Below, in pieces: positions 10,424-21,425 of a stretch of 64,000 nt of DNA. This DNA is from Edaphochlamys debaryana (taxonomy: Eukaryota > Chlorophyta > Chlorophyceae > Chlamydomonadales). Where the stretch lies: the NCBI GenBank assembly GCA_016858145.1, contig JAEHOE010000011.1, forward strand, positions 62,001 through 126,000. The letters are read 5' to 3'. A program made the position numbers and the translations under genes. The notes beneath the pieces were generated by a model. It had not been told where the DNA came from and did no database searches. It worked only from the letters and a program-made list of their open reading frames with translations. Position 1 is the stretch's first letter; each line of letters begins with the position of its first letter.

Positions 10424-13400
10424 ATGCGCGGCGGCGACACGCCTGCTGGCTGCTGCGATGACAGGTGCGTGCGTGCGGCGCCGTTCCGCAAGGCACGGGC
10501 GAGGCCGGGCGAGGCCAAGTACGGTACGAAGTGTCCCGGCTGCCCGCTCCGGGGCGCTTGCTTGCGTGTCGTCGCTCAAGCTAGCAAGGACTCGCTCGCT
10601 CGCTAACCCGCCCCTCCATGTTCTTGCCCCCTGCCCTGCCCCCTGCCCTGCCCCCAAACCGCACATACAGCAGCCTGGCGGTTGCGGCCACGCCCCCGCC
10701 GGAGCCTCGGCCGTCCGGTCCCATGCACTCCGACGCCGCCGGCCCTCTGCTCCACCTCCGCGGCGGTGGCGTCCCCATACAGGCCTCGCCGCCGCCACCG
10801 CCCTGCGGCCCATCGGCGGCAGCGACGGCGGCGGCAGCGGCAGCGGCAGTGGCGGCGGCCCAGCACGTTCCCCCAGGTGTGTGGGAGTGCCACAGATGGG
10901 CGCATGGCTGGGGGCACGGTGACATTCCGGGCTGAAGCTAGCGCAACCGCCTGCTTTTTGATCGGCTGCCCCCTCTTGCTCGTTGCCTGCGGGCGGGCCG
11001 GTCAGTCCTAGACCTCCGTAAGTCCGCAGTGCTCTTCCTCACCCCACATCCCATCCCGCCCGGGCCCTTGCAGCAGCCACCCATTGCCGTGAGCGTAGGG
11101 GCGGTGTTACGGCCGGCTCGGCTGCCGCCTCCACACCGCCTTCAGACCGCCATGCGGCTGAAGGTGCACCCGGCAGCAGCGGGCCCTCCCCGGCGCCGCA
11201 GCCGCAGGACCACGGCACCGGACCGCCGGCAGCCAAGCAGCTGACGGCGACGGCTGCCTCCGCCGCCGCTGCTGCCGCCCCCGCCTCTGGAGGCCCCGGG
11301 CCCCGCCCAGGATCGCCCCAGGGGCGGCACGAGCGCAACGGCTACGGCGCCGCCCGCCGGCCGTCGTCCAAGCGCCCGCCGGGAACCACCAGGCGTCAGT
11401 ACGGCAGCGCAAGCACGGATCTGGTAGCTACGGACGCAGCCGACGGCTCCCACGGACACAACCGCAGCTGCATGTCGACACACGGCGGACCCGAGCCCGC
11501 CCAGCCGGGGCCGACGTCCCTTCTGGGTCTGGTCCTGGGGCTCTCCGCAGTCGACAGCCGGGACGGCTGCGAGCCCGCGGGCGCCGCCGCCGGTGCGCAC
11601 GAGGGCAACGGTGACGGCAGCGGCGGTGGCATGCGGCACGCGGCCTCCGCCTCCAACACGCTGACCAGCTCCGCCGCCGCCTTCGCCGCCGCCGGAACCA
11701 GCCCCGCTTCCGTCACCACCGCAGCCAGTGCTTTCGTCGCGCCTGCCAGCCCCACCGTCCTCGCAGCGATGAGGGCGACCGGCGCCAACTACCAAGGAAT
11801 TGCCGCCGCGGATTTTCCGGCGGCGTGGGGGCCCCCCTCGGCTGCCGCCGGCGCGCCAGCGGCCGCAGCAACGGCCGAGGAAGCCGCCGGGGCTGCTCCG
11901 CTGGTTCTGTGGGCGGCGGCGGTCGACAGGGCCGGTCTGCTGGAGGCGGAGCCCGCAGCGCCGGGCGCGGGCGCGAGGCCCCGCAGCGCCGGGCCTTCGG
12001 CGCTGTACCGCTCTCCCGTACGCCACGTGGCGGCTTCTATCAAGGTGCGTGGGCCCGGCGTGGGCCTCGGGATGGGCCCGGGGCGGGTCTAGTGGCTTGG
12101 AGGACGCACAGGAGCGTTGTGCAGCCTCACGGAACCGATGGAGCCGTCCATCCCCCCCCCCTTGCTCGGTCCTCTCTTACTGCCCGCCTTTCTGCCCGCC
12201 GACCTTCCCCTCCTTCCAATGCCCGCTCCCTCCGCAGCTGGAGCCGCCGCCTGGCGTGCCATTTGAGCGCGCCGCCAGTGCCCTCGCCGCCGCCGCCCAC
12301 GGAGCCGTTTACCGAGTCATGAACCGCCGCACGTACGACGGTACGCCAACGCCTGCCGCCGCCGCCGCCGGGGCCCCGGCGGGCCCGCCCCGGGCCCACT
12401 GGCTGGGATGCACTGCGCAGGTGCGTACGGCACAATCAATCCGGTACCTCTGATACCTTTAGTACCGTACCATGGGTACCTGGAACAGGACTTCAAGTCA
12501 CAAGTTGTGCCCACCCGTTCCGCGCAGGTGGCGGTGGTGCGGGGCTGCGTGGAGTTGGTGTGCCGGCTGCAGGTGCGGTTTGCCGCGGGGCCTGTGATCC
12601 AGGGCAGGAGTCAATCCACAGCTGCGCGAGTACGGGTGGTAAAGATACCAGTAGACACCTGAGGGTTGCCGCCCACTGACCCCTCGTCCCCTGTCCCCGG
12701 TGCCTCCCGCCCAGTACGGCGGCGCCGCCCTGACCCCCGAGGAGCAGGCCAGCGCGCTGGCGGCCTTTGAGGGCGAGCTGCGCCGCGTGCTGAGCGCCCA
12801 GCGGCCGCCGGGCGGCGTTGCAGAGGCGGCCGCCGCTGTTGAGGGCAGAGCCGTGGAGGGCGGAGCGGAGGGCGGCGATGGAGCCACGGCTGACGACCGG
12901 CCGACCGTACCGGTGCGTGCGCCCGGGCGTACGCGCGTGCCCCGTGGCCCCGGCCGTGGCGCTTGCTGGCCCAGCGAGCATGGGGCGGAGGCTGGGTCGG
13001 CTGGGCTCGGCTGGGCTCGGCTGGGCTCGGCTGGGCTCGGCTGGGCTCGGCTGGGCTCTTGCCCAGCCAGGACTTGTGCTGGCCCCAAGATCTCTGCATG
13101 GCGAGGACCTGCCGATGGGTTGCTGCCGCCGTACCCACGCTCGCCCCTCGCTCCGTCCGCGCCCTGTCGCCGCCACAGGTGGACGTGTGCTGGGTGGAGC
13201 TGGGCCCGTACGCCCAGGCCACGCCCGCGCTCCTCCTCAGCGTGGACCCCCCCGTCATCTCCGCGCCCCCGCCGCCCGAGCTGCTCCTGCCCGACGACCC
13301 GCCCCCGCTGCAACCGCAGCCCCCGCCCCAGCCCCCGCCTGAGAGGGCGCCTGAGGCCTTGGGCGGAGCCGGGCCCAGCTACTTCCTCAGCGGGCCCAGC

Positions 13401-16400
13401 GCCATTGGCTCGGGTCCCGCTTCCAGCGCCGGCCCTGGGCCCGGCCTGGGCCTGGGCCTGGGCCCGGCGCTCGGGCTTGGCTACTGGGGCGGCGGCCCCA
13501 GGCCTGCCCGCGTCAGCAGCGGCGACTGTGCCGCTCTGGAGGCGGGCAGCGAGGCGGGCGCCTTTCGCAGCGGCGGCAGTTCTTACGGGTACGGCGGTCA
13601 CATGCCCGCCGCCAGCAGCCTCGACTTCAGCGGCGCCTCGGCGGTGGAGGCGCGCGCCGCCTTCGCCGCCGCCGCGGCGGCGTTCGCCGCTAGGCAGGAT
13701 CGCAATCTGTTGCACAGCGGCAGCGGCGATGCCCCGCCGCCGTGCCTGACGGCAGCGCCGGCGGGGGCGATTGCGACGGCGGTGGCCGACGAGCCGGCGT
13801 CGCCGCTGCTAGCGGCAGCGGAGGCGCCGTCAGGTGCTGTGCCGCCGCAGCCGATGGTGCCGACGCCGTCAGCCCTTGCAGCGCTGCCGCCAGGTCATCA
13901 GGCGGCGGCGGCTTTAGCGACCGCCCCGCAGCCGGCAACGTCGGCGCCCGCGCAGTTGGCGGAGGTGCTGCCGCCGCTGGCAGCCCTGCTGGCGGCGCAC
14001 GACGAAACCGCGACGCCATTCGACGCACGGGCCGCGCCGCCGCTGACGACCGGCGCCGCGGACAGCCGCGCATCGTCCTTCGGAGACCCCATCTTCGCCG
14101 CCGCTGCGCCCTTGAGCGGCGGAGCCCAACAGCTCCGGCTCCTCCTGGGCAGCGGCCTGCGGATCAGTGACCCAGCCATCAGCGGCCAGGCGGCAGGCGC
14201 AGGCGGCGACGAGCCCGCGCCCACTGGCCCCGGCGCCACTACCGGTACCAGTAACGGCAGCGGCAGCGGCGGCAGCCCCACGACGGCCGCTGTGTCCGTG
14301 GCACTCCAGGTGGATCTGGTGTGGGACGACGACGGCGACGGAAGTGACGGCGACGGCGGCGCAAGTGGCGGCGGCGGCGGCGGCGGCGGCGATGGAGGCG
14401 GTGGCCGTGGCTCCGGTGCGGAGGCGCAGGTGCGCTGGCCAGCGGCCGTCGATGGGGTGCGCGCGGCTTGGGGTCCGGGGGTCCGGGGTTCCGGGGGTCC
14501 GGGGGGGGCATGAGCGGACCTCGACTTGGGGTCCCGGCATGGTCCATCCTCCCGTCATCATCCGCCCACCTTTCCCTCCCCTTCTCCTTGTTTCATTTGC
14601 GTTGGCGCAGGCGGCCGCTGGCCTGTCGGCGGGTTCAGGCGCGGGCGATGGCGTGCGTCTGTTGGTGGAGCAGCACGGGGCGGTGGTGGCGGAGGCGGAG
14701 CGGGTGGCGGTGGGGCCCGGCGGCGCCAGCGTCAGGTGGGGGCACTGGGACGCGGCGCGGGGGTTTCTGATGACTCAGCCTCGATGTATGTATGTAATGG
14801 CTACTGTGCCTGCTGCCGCTAGTGCGTGCCTTACCCGCTCACCCCGTCGATTCTACCCAGTCCCAAATTTGATGGTCGCTTTGATGGTCCCCCGACCGCT
14901 TCTCGATGTGTATCCCCGCTGTCCCCCCAGGCTGGACGTGTCGGGTCTGACCGAGGGAAGCGCCGCCCTCCTGGCCCTGCCCCTGCGCCGCCACCTCGCG
15001 CCGCCCCCTCCCCAGCAGCCCCTGCCCACCGCCTCCTCCGCCTCCTCCGCCTCCGGCTCTTGCCCGGTCGGCCGCGCCGTGGCCATTACAGCCTCCGGGG
15101 CCGCAGCCCCCGCTGAGGCCCCTCCCCCGCCCCCTCCCCCGCCCCGTCCCCCGCCTCTGTCACCCCTCTACCTGCCCCTGGCGGTGCTGCCCGAGGGGGT
15201 GGCCCGGGAGCTCCAGGGCCTGCTCCGGGGCATGGAGCGGTCGGCAGCCGCAGAGTGGCCCCACGCCCCGCCCAGGTACGGGCTCCAGGGCATCGCCGGC
15301 TGGGCCGCCGCACAAGGCTAGCTTTTAGCTACCGGTCTCCTGCCCCCTCCGGGCCCCACCGGACCCCACCGGGCCCCACCGGACCCCACCGGACCCCGCA
15401 CCCGCAGATGAACCCCTTGCGTTGCGACTACACCCTGCCTACCCTGACCACGTACCCTCGCTCGTACCCCGTCGCTCTGACCCCGATCCTCCGACCTCCC
15501 TCCGCATGCATCTCTCCTCCCCCCCCCCAGCCTGGTCCGCGCCCGCGCCTTCACGCACCACTTCTCCGCCCTGGTGGCCGACATGGCGGCGCTGCTGGCG
15601 GCCTGCGAGCGGGCCGCGGGGGGCGCCGAGGACCGGGCGCTGCAGCAGGCGACGGCGGCGGCGGCGGCGGGGGCGGCGGGGGCGGCGGTAGCGGCGGCCT
15701 TCCCAGCGGGGGCGCACAGCAGGGTCGAGGGCGCCGCGCCGCCGGGCGCGGCGGCGCCGCCAGAGGCGAGATTAAGGCAGGTACAGAGCCTGCCGGCGGA
15801 GGGCGCACACCAGGCCGGCGGGAGCGACGGGGCATCCGGGGCTTCGCCCAGCGGCAGCGACAGCGACCAGGGGTTGCCCGCGTGCCCCCTTGGGGCCGGC
15901 GGGGACCGCCTGTTTGCGCCGGTCACTGCGGACCCGGCCGCGGAGGTGCGGGAGCTGGCGCCCGCTGTGTTGGGATTCCTGCGGTCCATGGGTCTGGGCG
16001 CCACGCTGGAGTACCTGCTGGGCGCGGCGGAGGCCCTGGGTGAGCTGCCGAGGGGCTGGGTGGGTACTGTACGGGTGGTTGTAGACGTGCATGTGGTACG
16101 GCTCGAGTGGGGGACAGGGGCGGCATGCCGACGATAAAGCTCGGGCAGGGGTGGCACGAGCACGTGTATGGGAGTTCGTAGACAGGCGGGCGGCTGTTTC
16201 GGACGCAGCGGGCTTACTTCCAGCGGGGAGCCATTTGTGGACTGGCGGGGATGAGAGAGGGTTGGTTTCTCCTGGGGCCTTCCTGATGACGCTCCGGTCA
16301 AGTACTGGCGCACGCTCCCTACCTGTGCCCACCCACCCCGGCTCCGCAGGCGTGGCTCTGGAGGCAGATGAGACGGGTAATGCGCCAGCAGAGGCGCCAT

Positions 16401-16417
16401 CAATGAAAGCTTTTTAA
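10424..16417 (+). CDS. Large Ala/Gly/Pro-rich protein of unknown function
   Basis: Eleven exons join without a phase error: 10424-10464, 10671-10876, 11074-12044, 12238-12420, 12528-12572, 12715-12912, 13179-14429, 14611-14735, 14931-15275, 15531-16039, 16350-16417 (1313 residues). The first ATG (10424) and last exon are the least certain; an open frame extends upstream of 10424 and the true start may be in an earlier exon. Most of the chain is low-complexity. Ordered-looking blocks are VDVCWVELGPYAQATPALLL (exon 7), LYLPLAVLPEGVARELQGLL (exon 9) and LVRARAFTHHFSALVADMAAL plus VLGFLRSMGLGATLEYLLGA (exon 10). These recall a family of big uncharacterised volvocine proteins, but that is memory of style, not a search result. 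No catalytic motif, signal peptide or clear membrane helix was seen. A 45-base exon (12528-12572) is notable. Confidence 0.55.
12992..13058 (+). repeat. 10-base minisatellite inside an intron
   Basis: About 6.7 copies of the unit CTGGGCTCGG in perfect or near-perfect register, within the 266-base intron 12913-13178 of the unknown gene. Confidence 0.95.
15351..15397 (+). repeat. 10-base tandem repeat inside an intron
   Basis: Nearly five copies of a CCCCACCGGR unit lie in the intron 15276-15530 of the unknown gene. The unit length matches that of the minisatellite at 12992 although the sequence differs. Confidence 0.9.
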
Positions 16418-17048
16418 GGCTGTTCGACCAGTACGACACGCTGTACGGCATGCTGCGTGCGGCGTGCGTGTACGGGGCCGCCGCAGCGCCGCGTTATGTG
16501 CGTGGACTGGCGGAGCGCCAAGTGCAGCAGTCCATCGGTTGACATGGATTGTTTGCTTGGGGGAGCCGGCAGGGACGGAGGGTTGCCTGCTGCAGGGCGT
16601 GCTGCGCGGATGGATGCGCTGAGTGCGCACGTGGCGGCAGCTAGCAGGCAGGGGTTGCACTGATTGGGCGGCAGGGGGCCTGCCGCTACATGGGTTACAG
16701 TTGCGCGTGACAATAGGTTGGACGCTAGGCGGGCGGTTGCAAGCAAGAGCGACAAATAAATACCAGGCGGCGGGCGCTTTGGCGGCGGTGTTGGTATGCA
16801 TGCGCATGGAGTGGGTAGTGGAGCACGCAAGGCCCACCGCACGTCGAGTCATCCGATGAGCCCTGGGTCAGGGCCGGGCCCATCACTGTGTTGTGCCGTA
16901 CCGCCGTACGGTTGTTGAGCGACCCTTTTCTAGCCGTTGCTTCTTTGCTTTGCCTGGTCGGTTGTATGTTCATTCTGCCCCAAAACAATGGTTGCTTCAT
17001 CTAAGGCCGCTGGAGAGCTTGTCACGCCTTTCTTGTGCGTGTGGAGGC
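16418..17048. other. Intergenic between the unknown gene and the TR-GAG element
   Basis: Presumed 3' UTR and flanking DNA. No exon or TGTAA was seen. It ends in TGTGGAGGC (17040-17048), a 9-base word that recurs just beyond the first LTR copy at 17900-17908. Confidence 0.4.
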
Positions 17049-17897
17049 CCAAGCGCACCGCGCAACCCGGGCGTCCGCCCGAAATTTATTGCGTTGTGCT
17101 GAGGACCTGGATCACGCCGCTGGGACCAGAGGAGCCTCGGCGGCGGCCTTGACTTGACCGTTGCCGGAGGTTAGGAAGCGGATACGCAGCGGAAGCGTAC
17201 TACTAATAGCGGATGCGTCTTATGCGGAAGCGTACTCGATTGGTCTTGATTGACGGAAGCAGTTGTCTGGCGGCTAACTCGCAGGGCGACGCGCCAACTA
17301 GGAAGTCTCGCGGGCTGACGGGCCGCTGACCGGACTCACTCGCTCTTGGCGCTGGCGCTTGAGGCTCGGGCGCAAGATAACACGTTGACGTTACAGCCGT
17401 AGAGGGCGGGGCGCAGCGGCGCCCCTCATACGCTCGTCGTTGAGTGCCTGAGTGAGTCCCTGGGAATGCGGCCTCGCCGCCATATATACCTCTCGCAAAC
17501 CTGTACGACACCACACGTTTGGAGGTCCCTCGGCACCGTCCCTATGCGCTGACGCGCGGGCACAACACGCTATTCAAACTAGCCCCAACAGGATGGGGGC
17601 AGCGGGGTCGGCTCGAAGCCGTCCTTGAGAAAATAGGCCCTCCGATGCTAACTTGTGGCGGGGCCACGCCCTTACGTCAACCCTGTGTCACCTACTACGA
17701 AACTCTCACCAACCGGGCAGCTTCCGTCAACCGCTCACTCCCTTCAGATCGCTTCAGGTCAGGACCGTACGGTAGAACCGCACGCTTCAGGTCAGAATTG
17801 TACGGTACGAAGTCTGCGCCGTGCAAATGCTGCCGCCGACCAGGCGGCGCGGATATGTCCGCCCATCCCGGCATGGCGCCGCCACGGGAACACCACA
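17049..17897 (-). repeat. LTR, 3' copy of the TR-GAG element
   Basis: 849 bases, near-identical to 21426-22274. Contains TATATA at 17483-17488 and TTACA at 17391-17395 (TGTAA on the minus strand). It also has two imperfect copies of a CTTCAGGTCAG...GTACGGTA phrase at about 17753-17810. It is flanked by the 9-base word TGTGGAGGC at 17040-17048 and 17900-17908. Confidence 0.9.
17391..17395 (-). terminator. TGTAA polyadenylation signal in the 3' LTR
   Basis: TGTAA on the minus strand, about 90 bases downstream of the LTR TATA box. The same signal is at 21768-21772 in the other copy. This spacing would give a short R region. Confidence 0.6.
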
Positions 17898-18871
17898 GTT
17901 GTGGAGGCTGCCCCCGCCCCAAGGTTGCGTTCAGCAACTGTTGGCGTCATGCCACGGGGGACAGGACACGGCGCAGGATACCCAAAACACCCACATCGAA
18001 GGAGGAATAGACAGGAGGCAGGGGTTGCCGCAGCACTACACTCCCCACCAGAGCACCAGATGGAAAAGGAAAAGGAGGCAGGGGTTGCCGCAGCACTACA
18101 CGCCCCGAGCCAAAGCACCAAAGGTAAAGGAATCCCACGCGCAGAGGCCAGAAGCGCCCCTGAGGTGAAGCCGGCATCTATTATCCAGAGCCAGGCATAC
18201 GTATAGCCCCTATGTACATCTTCCATCCTTACGCCAAGCTATGCGGTACCCGTCGGCCGGATCTCTGCCAAGGGGGAACTGCTCGGGGGAACTGGTTGGG
18301 AAACGCGTGTATGACACGACGCACAGTCGTGAGTCCATGTCCGGAGTTGCTAGGCTCCATAATAGTATTGTAAAATAGTAGTAGAAGTACTAGAAGGCTC
18401 ACAGTGGCAAAACAGGCGTCTCCACCAAATCGACTCAGCTCGCTCGCAGCTGTGAGCTCCAGTAGTTAGGCACACCGCAGCACGCTATCTTGTTATGGCC
18501 ACGGTTGTAGTTAGGTTGGGGAGCGCCGGAGTCGCAGCGACGCTTGAGAGTCTGGAGGCGTCGTGGCATAAGCGCGGACAGCGGCTGCTTGAGCCAGGCA
18601 AGTGCCTCGAAGTTTCTTGGGGTCTTCAGGTAGTCGGCTTGTCAAGCTCAGAGGCGCAAGTTGCCTCGCGATGCCCCCGCCCCATGCCCAAAGGTTGGGC
18701 TGGACAGACTAGAGGAAGAGGTCATAGTCATCTTGGAACGCTCCTCGAGGCAGCATAGTCGGAAGCAGCGTAGGCGGTGGTGGTGCCCCCGCCCCTGCAT
18801 ATAGCCACGCTGGGTCCGCTGGGGCGTGCCCCCCACGCATCGCATGCACGCCGCGGGGCTGTTACCAGGTC
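17898..18871. other. Non-coding internal part of the TR-GAG element, downstream of gag
   Basis: Nearly 1 kb between the gag stop and the 3' LTR with no pol-like frame. Near the LTR the minus strand has a G-rich stretch (17905-17925) that may serve as polypurine tract. It contains a 29-base direct repeat with a 60-base period (18013-18041 and 18073-18101). Confidence 0.6.
18013..18101. repeat. Direct repeat, 29 bases, 60-base period
   Basis: The word AGGAGGCAGGGGTTGCCGCA with nine further matching bases occurs at 18013 and 18073, inside the TR-GAG element. Confidence 0.85.
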
Positions 18872-21169
18872 TTAAGTCTTGCGGCGAAGCTTAAACTGAT
18901 GGTACTTGAGGCTCAGGGCGCACGCTGGCTTGCCCCTGCCGCACAGGTGCTGGGACGAGGGGTTGCCCTCGAACCTTGAGGATGCCGCGCCCTCCGTGAG
19001 CTTGCTCTGGCGCATGCGCCGTGGCGCCACTGTTGCCGCCCGAGGTGAGAACTTGGGCGTGGGCTTGAAGCTTGGCTCGACGTCGAGAGACGCAGGGAAG
19101 CCTAGGGAGAAGGAGAAGCCTGGGCTTGCCAGGGGGCTCGCAGCAGAGCCGTAGGCTAGGACGGCCATGGGGTTGCTGGCCGTGGGAGCCACAACAAACG
19201 CCGTATGCGGCTGGGCGCTGGAGCAGCCCAGAGCGCGAGTCTTGACAGTCTTGGAGTTGTTCATCACGGTCGTCTGCCCGCTCCATGCCCTTGATGCGCA
19301 GGAGTCGATGGTGCCGTCAGCCGACTCGGTCTTGCCGGTAGCCTCCTCAGTGTTGGGCCCCAGGGTGAGCACGGAAGAGACGGGGACCTGGTGCGCAGCC
19401 AGGGAAGACTTGAGGGGCACTGGAGACGCCGAGGGAGACGATGCAGGCCCGCCCTCCTCGTCGTCGCTCTTGGGGAAGCCCAGCCATCCGTCGTTGCACC
19501 TATCTGGGTGCTTAGGCCGGCCGCGGGAGCTGTCGTCCGCCAGCGTCGTGCTGCGGCCTCCTGAATCAGCCACGTTGTCCGATACCTCAGGTGCCATCTT
19601 GCTGCTGCGGCCCAGAGGCGAGCCCATGACGATGGGGTCAGCCAGCACCTGAATGGTGAGAAGGGAGCTGGGCCACTCGACTGGATCTGCTGGTCCGCTG
19701 GGGTCCGCCTGGTTGCCGCCCCACGATGACATGTAGTCCGACCCATCCGATGCTGCAGGAGGTGGCGGGGCTGCGCTGACGGCAGGAGGGCCCTGAGCGG
19801 CAGCCATGAGAGACCCCTGACCATCTGCGGGCTCGAAGGCGTAGATGCCGTCCATCCAGACGGACCAGCTGCCCATGGGGTCCATGGCTGCCGCAGCTGC
19901 AGGCCCATCGTCGGCACAGCAGGGGCTGCTGTCGTCGCTATGCGCCACCTGGCTCAGGTGCTCCTCCAGCACGGTTTCAAGCGCCTCAGCGCAGATCAGC
20001 ATCGTGTCGTACAGCTCCTGCTCCGTAAAGGTGGGGGGCGTGACGCTGGGCGCAGGGCTGAGGGCCACACAGGCCGGGAGGCTCGAAGTACCGTAGCAGG
20101 CGACTGGGGGCCAGAAGTCCGGCGCTGAAGGGACGTGAACTTGACTTGATGAGGGCCTCGTGGGACTGAACGGCTGGTGGTGGGGCTCCGTGTCCAGCTC
20201 TTGACCACCGCTGCCCTCTCCCTTGCCTGACGGCCGCAGGAGTGATGGGCTGCACCAGTCGCCATTGTTGCTGATGTAGCCGTCTTGATCCCAGGCATCA
20301 AGGCCGGCGCCCTGAGGCGCGCCCATGGAGCCTTCGGGGATGTAGCCGGGGGCACCAGCCCAGGAGTCGTCGCCGTCACAGCCATCGGTGTCGCTGGAGG
20401 CGTAGCCATAAGGGGCGGCGCCCTCGGAGCCGTAGCCACCATCGGAGTCGTAACCGTCGGAGGCGTGCCCATCAGAATCATAGCCATCGGGGCTGTAGCC
20501 CACGATCTGGCTTGGCGCGCAGCTCTGGGTGGTGTAGCAGCGGGCGTCGCTGCCCTGGGCGGCAAAGCTCTGGAAGGCGTAGCCTGGCGAGGCGTAGCCT
20601 GGTTGGCATGGCGACGGGCAGACGTTGCCGTCGCTGTCCTCTGAGGAGTAGCCGGCGGAGCCCCAGCCGTCGCCTGGCGGCTCCTCCTCCAGCTCAATTG
20701 CCATGTCGACCAGGTTGCACAGGCGAGGCGGCAGCTCGTCCGGTAGGTGGGCTTGCAGGGCGGGCTGGAGGCCGTTGGCGAAGTCGCAGATCACGGGCCT
20801 GTCGCAGGGGCTCAGGTCGAGGGCCTGGGCCAGGCTTGAGAAGCGGGAGGCGTAGGACCGGACCGTCTCGTCGTGATCTTGGGTGCAAGACTCGTACAGG
20901 TCTTGGATTGGGGCTAGAGATGGGCTGTAGGCGACTAGGAGGGCCGTGCTGAAGGCAAGCCATGTCCCAAACACGGGGGCCAGGGCGTAGCCGCCTTGAT
21001 CTAGGGCCAGGCGGTCTGCCGCTCTGCCGCCCAGGCACTGACGGGCCTCTTCGAGAGCCCGCCCCTCGGACCAACCATGCCAGTGGCCCAGGCGCTTGAA
21101 GGCATCAAGCCAGGCCTCGGGGTCGTCACGGCCAGGTCGGAACTTGGGGAGCCCTTGAGCGTTGAGCAT
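18872..21169 (-). CDS. gag: Gag protein of the TR-GAG retrotransposon
   Basis: A single uninterrupted frame of 765 residues, ATG at 21169, about 260 bases inside the upstream LTR. The N-terminal 180 residues have the Retrotrans_gag pattern: DPEAWLDAFKRLGHWHGW, then ACLGGRAADRL-like and SFASRF-like helices (here YASRFSSLAQALDL) and FANGLQPALQAHL. The middle part is unusual, with Tyr/Asp/Ser/Gly repeats such as GYDSDGHASDGYDSDGG, and the rest is acidic and Ser/Pro-rich. No CCHC zinc knuckle was seen, unlike the Gypsy gag in this window. Gag would build the particle that packages element RNA; enzymes must come from a partner element. The intact length, with near-identical LTRs, suggests it was functional when inserted. 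Confidence 0.75.
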   Translation of the reverse strand: MLNAQGLPKFRPGRDDPEAWLDAFKRLGHWHGWSEGRALEEARQCLGGRAADRLALDQGGYALAPVFGTWLAFSTALLVAYSPSLAPIQDLYESCTQDHDETVRSYASRFSSLAQALDLSPCDRPVICDFANGLQPALQAHLPDELPPRLCNLVDMAIELEEEPPGDGWGSAGYSSEDSDGNVCPSPCQPGYASPGYAFQSFAAQGSDARCYTTQSCAPSQIVGYSPDGYDSDGHASDGYDSDGGYGSEGAAPYGYASSDTDGCDGDDSWAGAPGYIPEGSMGAPQGAGLDAWDQDGYISNNGDWCSPSLLRPSGKGEGSGGQELDTEPHHQPFSPTRPSSSQVHVPSAPDFWPPVACYGTSSLPACVALSPAPSVTPPTFTEQELYDTMLICAEALETVLEEHLSQVAHSDDSSPCCADDGPAAAAAMDPMGSWSVWMDGIYAFEPADGQGSLMAAAQGPPAVSAAPPPPAASDGSDYMSSWGGNQADPSGPADPVEWPSSLLTIQVLADPIVMGSPLGRSSKMAPEVSDNVADSGGRSTTLADDSSRGRPKHPDRCNDGWLGFPKSDDEEGGPASSPSASPVPLKSSLAAHQVPVSSVLTLGPNTEEATGKTESADGTIDSCASRAWSGQTTVMNNSKTVKTRALGCSSAQPHTAFVVAPTASNPMAVLAYGSAASPLASPGFSFSLGFPASLDVEPSFKPTPKFSPRAATVAPRRMRQSKLTEGAASSRFEGNPSSQHLCGRGKPACALSLKYHQFKLRRKT

Positions 21170-21413
21170 GGTAGCCCCTCAGTTGAGGCGGCGCCGATGA
21201 GGCATCTTGACGGTCTTGCGGCGGTGTTGCCGTGTTGCTAGTTGTGGCACGGTCTCGGTGTAACCCTTGCCGGGTTGTCGCCTTGGCCAGGGTTCAGGGA
21301 CCTTGACTCCGCGTGCTTTGACGTGACCCTTCGTCTTCTCACTGTGAAGCGACGTTTGGCTTCTAGTAGTTGTTAAGTCGCAATTGTCTTGGCTCGTAGT
21401 CGGAGGGCGAAGT

Positions 21414-21425
21414 GTCCCGCTACCA
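21414..21425 (-). other. Primer-binding site of the TR-GAG element
   Basis: Directly next to the upstream LTR, the minus strand reads TGGTAGCGGGAC. TGG pairs with the CCA end of a tRNA. It is nearly the same as the site of the Gypsy element at 38223-38235. Confidence 0.6.

Noticed and set aside
17203..17514. 103-codon minus-strand frame present in both TR-GAG LTRs
   Set aside because: It lies within the predicted R-U5 part, has no domain, and is duplicated only because the LTR is.
17519..18010. Plus-strand frame with CKCCRRPGG in the LTR and flank
   Set aside because: Antisense to the element and lost outside the LTR; no matching family.
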